Under the pieces are notes generated by a model. That model saw nothing but the letters and a program-made list of their open reading frames with translations, searched no databases and was not told the origin of the DNA. A stretch of DNA of 64,000 nt from Flavobacterium alvei. GTDB taxonomy: Bacteria; Bacteroidota; Bacteroidia; Flavobacteriales; Flavobacteriaceae. Where the stretch lies: the NCBI RefSeq assembly GCF_002920895.1, contig NZ_PQVG01000004.1:434001-498000 (forward strand), written 5' to 3'. Within the stretch, counting starts at the first letter, position 1, and each line of letters opens with the position of its first letter. A program made the translations under genes and the position numbers. Of this stretch, positions 61,178-64,000 are shown one piece after another.

Positions 61178-62203
61178 ATGAAAATGATAGACAAGATAAA
61201 AGAATATATTGGCGAAGCACAGGCTTTTTCAACACAAAACAAGGAAGAACTAGAAGCATTTAGAATCAAATTTCTGGGAAGCAAAGGACTTTTAAAGGAC
61301 TTATTCGCCGAATTCAAAAACGTACCAAACGATCAAAAGAAAGAATTTGGACAAGTAATTAATTTGCTAAAATCTTCGGCCGAAGAAAAAGTAAAATCCA
61401 TTCAAGAATCTTTGGAAAGCAAAGAAGAAAGCAAAGGATTTTATGGCGATTTAACCCGCTCTGCCGAGCCTGTAATTATTGGTTCGCGTCACCCTATTTC
61501 ATTGGTCAAAAACCAAATTATTGACATCTTTTCTAATGTTGGTTTCAACGTTTCCGAAGGGCCAGAAATCGAAGACGATTGGCATAATTTTACCGCATTG
61601 AACTTGCCAGAATACCATCCGGCACGTGATATGCAGGACACTTTTTTCATCCAAACCAATCCCGATATTTTGTTGCGCACCCACACTTCATCCGTGCAAG
61701 TTCGTTATATGGAAAACAACAAACCGCCTATTCGAACCATTTCGCCAGGAAGAGTTTTTCGTAACGAAGCGGTTTCGTCTCGTTCGCACTGTATTTTCCA
61801 CCAAGTGGAAGGTTTGTACATTGACAAAGACGTTTCCTTTGCCGATTTAAAGCAATCGCTTTTGTATTTCACCAAAGAAATGTTCGGAAAATCCAAAATT
61901 CGCTTGCGTCCATCTTATTTTCCATTTACAGAACCAAGTGCAGAAATTGATATTTATTGGGGATTAAAAACCGAAACCGATTATAGAATTACCAAAGGAA
62001 CCGGTTGGTTAGAAATTGGTGGTTGCGGAATGGTTGATCCTAATGTCTTGAAAAATTGCAACATCAATCCTGATGAATATACTGGTTTTGCCTTTGGAAT
62101 GGGAATCGAAAGAATTGCAATGTTGCTCTATCAAATTGGCGATATTCGAATGTTCTACGAAAATGACGTTCGTTTCTTGGAGCAATTCAAAGCGAGTATA
62201 TAA
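61178..62203 (+). CDS. pheS: Phenylalanine--tRNA ligase alpha subunit
   Basis: 341 residues, full length. An N-terminal coiled-coil arm (about 1-85) leads into the class II aminoacyl-tRNA synthetase core. Motif 2 shows in RVFRNEAVSSRSHCIFHQVEGL, and motif 3 in GFAFGMGIERIAMLLYQIGDIRMFYENDVRFLEQF (split over residues 303-337). RPSYFPFTEPSAEIDI lies between them. It charges tRNA-Phe with the beta subunit, which is not encoded next to it here. A second ATG two codons downstream is also possible. A hairpin follows the stop codon. Confidence 0.97.
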   Translation: MKMIDKIKEYIGEAQAFSTQNKEELEAFRIKFLGSKGLLKDLFAEFKNVPNDQKKEFGQVINLLKSSAEEKVKSIQESLESKEESKGFYGDLTRSAEPVIIGSRHPISLVKNQIIDIFSNVGFNVSEGPEIEDDWHNFTALNLPEYHPARDMQDTFFIQTNPDILLRTHTSSVQVRYMENNKPPIRTISPGRVFRNEAVSSRSHCIFHQVEGLYIDKDVSFADLKQSLLYFTKEMFGKSKIRLRPSYFPFTEPSAEIDIYWGLKTETDYRITKGTGWLEIGGCGMVDPNVLKNCNINPDEYTGFAFGMGIERIAMLLYQIGDIRMFYENDVRFLEQFKASI

Positions 62204-62215
62204 AAAAAGTCACGA

Positions 62216-62282
62216 GTGAATAGTGATTAGTAATTAGTTCTGCTTCTTACTAATCACTATTCACTTTTTACTAATCACTATT
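62216..62282 (+). terminator. Long hairpin after pheS with a third copy of its arm
   Basis: GTGAATAGTGATTAGTA (62216-62232) and TACTAATCACTATTCAC (62248-62264) are perfect 17-bp complements, followed by TTTTT. A third copy of the arm, TACTAATCACTATT, begins at 62269 and reaches the next start codon. It can act as the pheS terminator while also belonging to the spacer-repeat type seen elsewhere. Confidence 0.7.
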
Positions 62283-62284
62283 TT

Positions 62285-62692
62285 ATGAAAAAAGACATCA
62301 TCATTCCCGAAGTAGAAAACGTATTCCTTGCCGCAGTCCAAGAATGGAGCGACGATTTTATGGAAAAGGTTTGGTATATTTATTTAGTAAACGACAGCGA
62401 TTTTCAATTGGATAGCGTTATGGTAGTTTCCAAAGCTTTCGGTACTATTGATGGCGAAATGAAAAAAACTTCGCTTTTGCGCCACGCTTTTATCGAAGTG
62501 CCTGCGGTTACTTTTGTAAAAGTAGAAATGGTCGAAAAAAGTGTTTTGGCTCTAAACAACGAATTTATGGTTACTTTCTTTATTGGGAACACCTTATACG
62601 ACCGAAAATATATTTTCAAAGCCAATTCCATCACTCCAGATTATGTGGAAGAAGTGCCACTTTTGTTTGTAGATGGTGTGATTGTGAGGTAG
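62285..62692 (+). CDS. Small conserved protein of unknown function (downstream of pheS)
   Basis: 135 residues, no signal peptide or membrane helix. The pattern is mostly beta strands (EKVWYIYLVNDSDFQLDSVMVVSKAFG, FVKVEMVEKSVLALNNEFMVTFFIG) around one helix. No motif I recognise; proteins like this are sometimes mislabelled as PheS because of their position. It is convergent with the EamA gene. Function unknown. Confidence 0.65.
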   Translation: MKKDIIIPEVENVFLAAVQEWSDDFMEKVWYIYLVNDSDFQLDSVMVVSKAFGTIDGEMKKTSLLRHAFIEVPAVTFVKVEMVEKSVLALNNEFMVTFFIGNTLYDRKYIFKANSITPDYVEEVPLLFVDGVIVR

Positions 62693-62719
62693 ATTAGACT
62701 TAATTAAAAGACATCCTTT

Positions 62720-63643
62720 TTATATTTTCGACTTTCGCATCGAATAGTTAACCGTGTATAAGCCACACAAAGTGACACAACCTCCAATGACAATTGACAT
62801 TGTAAGCGGTTCTCCAAAAATTAATGCGCCCAAAAGTACTGCAACAATAGGATTGATGTAAGCATAAATGCTATTTATTTCAGGAGGAAGCCTTTGTAGC
62901 ATATAAATAAAAGCGATAAATGTCAATATTGAGCCAATAATGGTTAAATATCCAATGGCTAACCAAGAATTTGCTGGAATAGAAGTGATGTTGATTCCAG
63001 TTCCTGTTGCTCCCGTTATGGCTAAAAGAATAGTGCTTGAAATTAGCATTTGCAATCCCAAACTGAAATAAGGGTTGAAGCTGGCCGCTTTTTTCTTGGT
63101 GTATAAACTCCCAAAAGCCCAACTTACAGTTGCAAATAGCGAAAGTAAAATACCAAATCTAAAATCGGGGTTCAATAAATCGGCAAGATGATCGAAAAAA
63201 ACAACACAAACTCCTGAGAAACTTACTATCAGTCCCAAGACAGATAAGCGAGCGATTCGTTCTCCTCTAAAAAGAGTGATAAAAACAATCCAAAGAGGGA
63301 AAATTGCACCGATGATGGCGCCCAAACCACTACTAATGTATTTTACCCCCCAAGTGCTTAGCCCATTACTCAAGACAAAATTGAGAATGCTTAGAATAAA
63401 TATGGCTTTCCATTGTTTTCCTTTTGGCCAAGGGGCTTTTTTAAATACAAAGTAAGCCACAAAAAAAATTCCACCAATAAATTGTCTAATCCCTGCAAGT
63501 TGCAATGCTGGCATATGTCTCACACCTTCTTTTGAAGCAATCCAGGTTGTGCCCCAAAAAAAACACACCCAACACAAAGCTAAAATGGGTAATCCAATGG
63601 CATTAATTCTAGATGCAAAAGCATTTTTTAGTCTAGTTTTCAC
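62720..63643 (-). CDS. EamA (drug/metabolite transporter) family protein
   Basis: 307 residues with ten membrane helices in two EamA repeats. The first repeat includes LALCWVCFFWGTTWIASKEGVRHMPALQLAGIRQ, and the second includes GSLYTKKKAASFNPYFSLGLQML and IYAYINPIVAVLLGALIFGEPLT, the usual end-of-repeat signature. The start is GTG at 63643; no ATG in frame would leave the first helix intact. It starts 1 bp after the stop of the epimerase-like gene, so the two form an operon. Substrate unknown; family members export amino acids or metabolites. Confidence 0.92.
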   Translation of the reverse strand: MKTRLKNAFASRINAIGLPILALCWVCFFWGTTWIASKEGVRHMPALQLAGIRQFIGGIFFVAYFVFKKAPWPKGKQWKAIFILSILNFVLSNGLSTWGVKYISSGLGAIIGAIFPLWIVFITLFRGERIARLSVLGLIVSFSGVCVVFFDHLADLLNPDFRFGILLSLFATVSWAFGSLYTKKKAASFNPYFSLGLQMLISSTILLAITGATGTGINITSIPANSWLAIGYLTIIGSILTFIAFIYMLQRLPPEINSIYAYINPIVAVLLGALIFGEPLTMSIVIGGCVTLCGLYTVNYSMRKSKI

Positions 63644-63644
63644 T

Positions 63645-64000
63645 TTATAAATTTGGTTTTATAAACGAATATTTTAATAGATTTTCTATTTTCAAACTCG
63701 AAATGGTCTTTCCTAAAATTGAATTTTCAACATTAAATTCGGGTAAATCTAGCTTCAAATCAATCGCTTTTTGAGTATAATATTCCTTTCGGGTCGGATG
63801 AAAAGGCGTTACGGCATTGAAGGTTTCGTTCCAAGAATTTGACTCAATAATCTTTAGAATTATACCAATGCAATCGTCTTGATGAATCAGATTGATGGGA
63901 GCATATGGGTTTTCGATATTTTTTCTTCCCGCCAAGAATTTTATGGGATGTCGGTCTTCACCAATCAATCCTCCAAAGCGTAAAATGGTAGTTTTAAAAC
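63645..64000 (-). CDS. NAD-dependent epimerase/SDR-like protein, C-terminal part (cut by window edge)
   Basis: The frame is open to base 64000. Visible are TTILRFGGLIGEDRHPIKFL, the end of the Rossmann-type core, and APINLIHQDDCIGIILKII, typical of YeeZ-like or NAD(P)-dependent epimerase relatives of the extended SDR group. The C-terminal part is helical (RKEYYTQKAIDLKLDLPEF). The N-terminal cofactor site lies outside the window. It is upstream of, and nearly touching, the EamA gene. Epimerase versus other extended SDR cannot be settled here. Confidence 0.8.
   Translation of the reverse strand, partial: FKTTILRFGGLIGEDRHPIKFLAGRKNIENPYAPINLIHQDDCIGIILKIIESNSWNETFNAVTPFHPTRKEYYTQKAIDLKLDLPEFNVENSILGKTISSLKIENLLKYSFIKPNL

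Overview
The window looks like chromosomal DNA of a Flavobacterium or a close relative (phylum Bacteroidota). The reasons are the A+T-rich sequence, SusC/SusD pairs, a hybrid two-component sensor with an AraC output domain, a complete Bat (aerotolerance) cluster, a protein with a type IX secretion tail, DUF5689 and YraN proteins, and several exact matches to the Bacteroidota -7 promoter element TAnnTTTG. I see no rRNA, tRNA, CRISPR array, insertion sequence or phage genes.

Region 1 (1-29084, all on the minus strand, so transcription runs right to left) is a large polysaccharide utilization locus. A hybrid sensor/regulator (25014-29084) sits upstream of a surface glycan-binding lipoprotein, a SusC transporter, a SusD lipoprotein, two GH30 enzymes (one a lipoprotein), and then GH43, GH2, GH27, GH43, GH31, GH127, GH43, GH43 and a partial GH51 cut by the window edge. 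Four GH43s, GH51 and GH127 point to an arabinose-rich glycan. GH2, GH27 and GH30 suggest galactose in it too, for example an arabinogalactan-like polymer. The exact substrate cannot be read from sequence.

Region 2 (29343-33817, minus) holds housekeeping or metabolic genes: an FAD/Fe-S dehydrogenase that looks C-terminally short, an ACT-like protein, YraN and an LD-carboxypeptidase.

Region 3 (33822-41675) is a divergent locus. On the minus side are a TonB-dependent receptor, a DUF5689 lipoprotein and a T9SS-secreted endonuclease; on the plus side are an exported endonuclease/exonuclease/phosphatase protein and a small OB-fold protein. It reads as an extracellular nucleic-acid (phosphate or nucleoside) scavenging system with two back-to-back promoters.

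Region 4 (41974-50141) contains a CorA transporter, an ALDH7-type dehydrogenase, a two-gene Hip-type kinase plus HipS/HIRAN module (the most interesting accessory system here), an outer-membrane beta-barrel protein, a phosphoesterase, two overlapping small unknown genes, an AlbA_2/Schlafen-like protein and a short-chain dehydrogenase.

Region 5 (50453-60031, plus) is the MoxR-DUF58-BatA-BatB-BatC-BatD-BatE cluster. It includes an extra stand-alone copy of the BatD N-terminal domain next to full-length BatD.

Region 6 (60067-64000) has CvpA, a small conserved protein, PheS, another small protein, an EamA transporter and the end of an epimerase-like gene. Many spacers carry palindromes or short degenerate tandem repeats, described separately.
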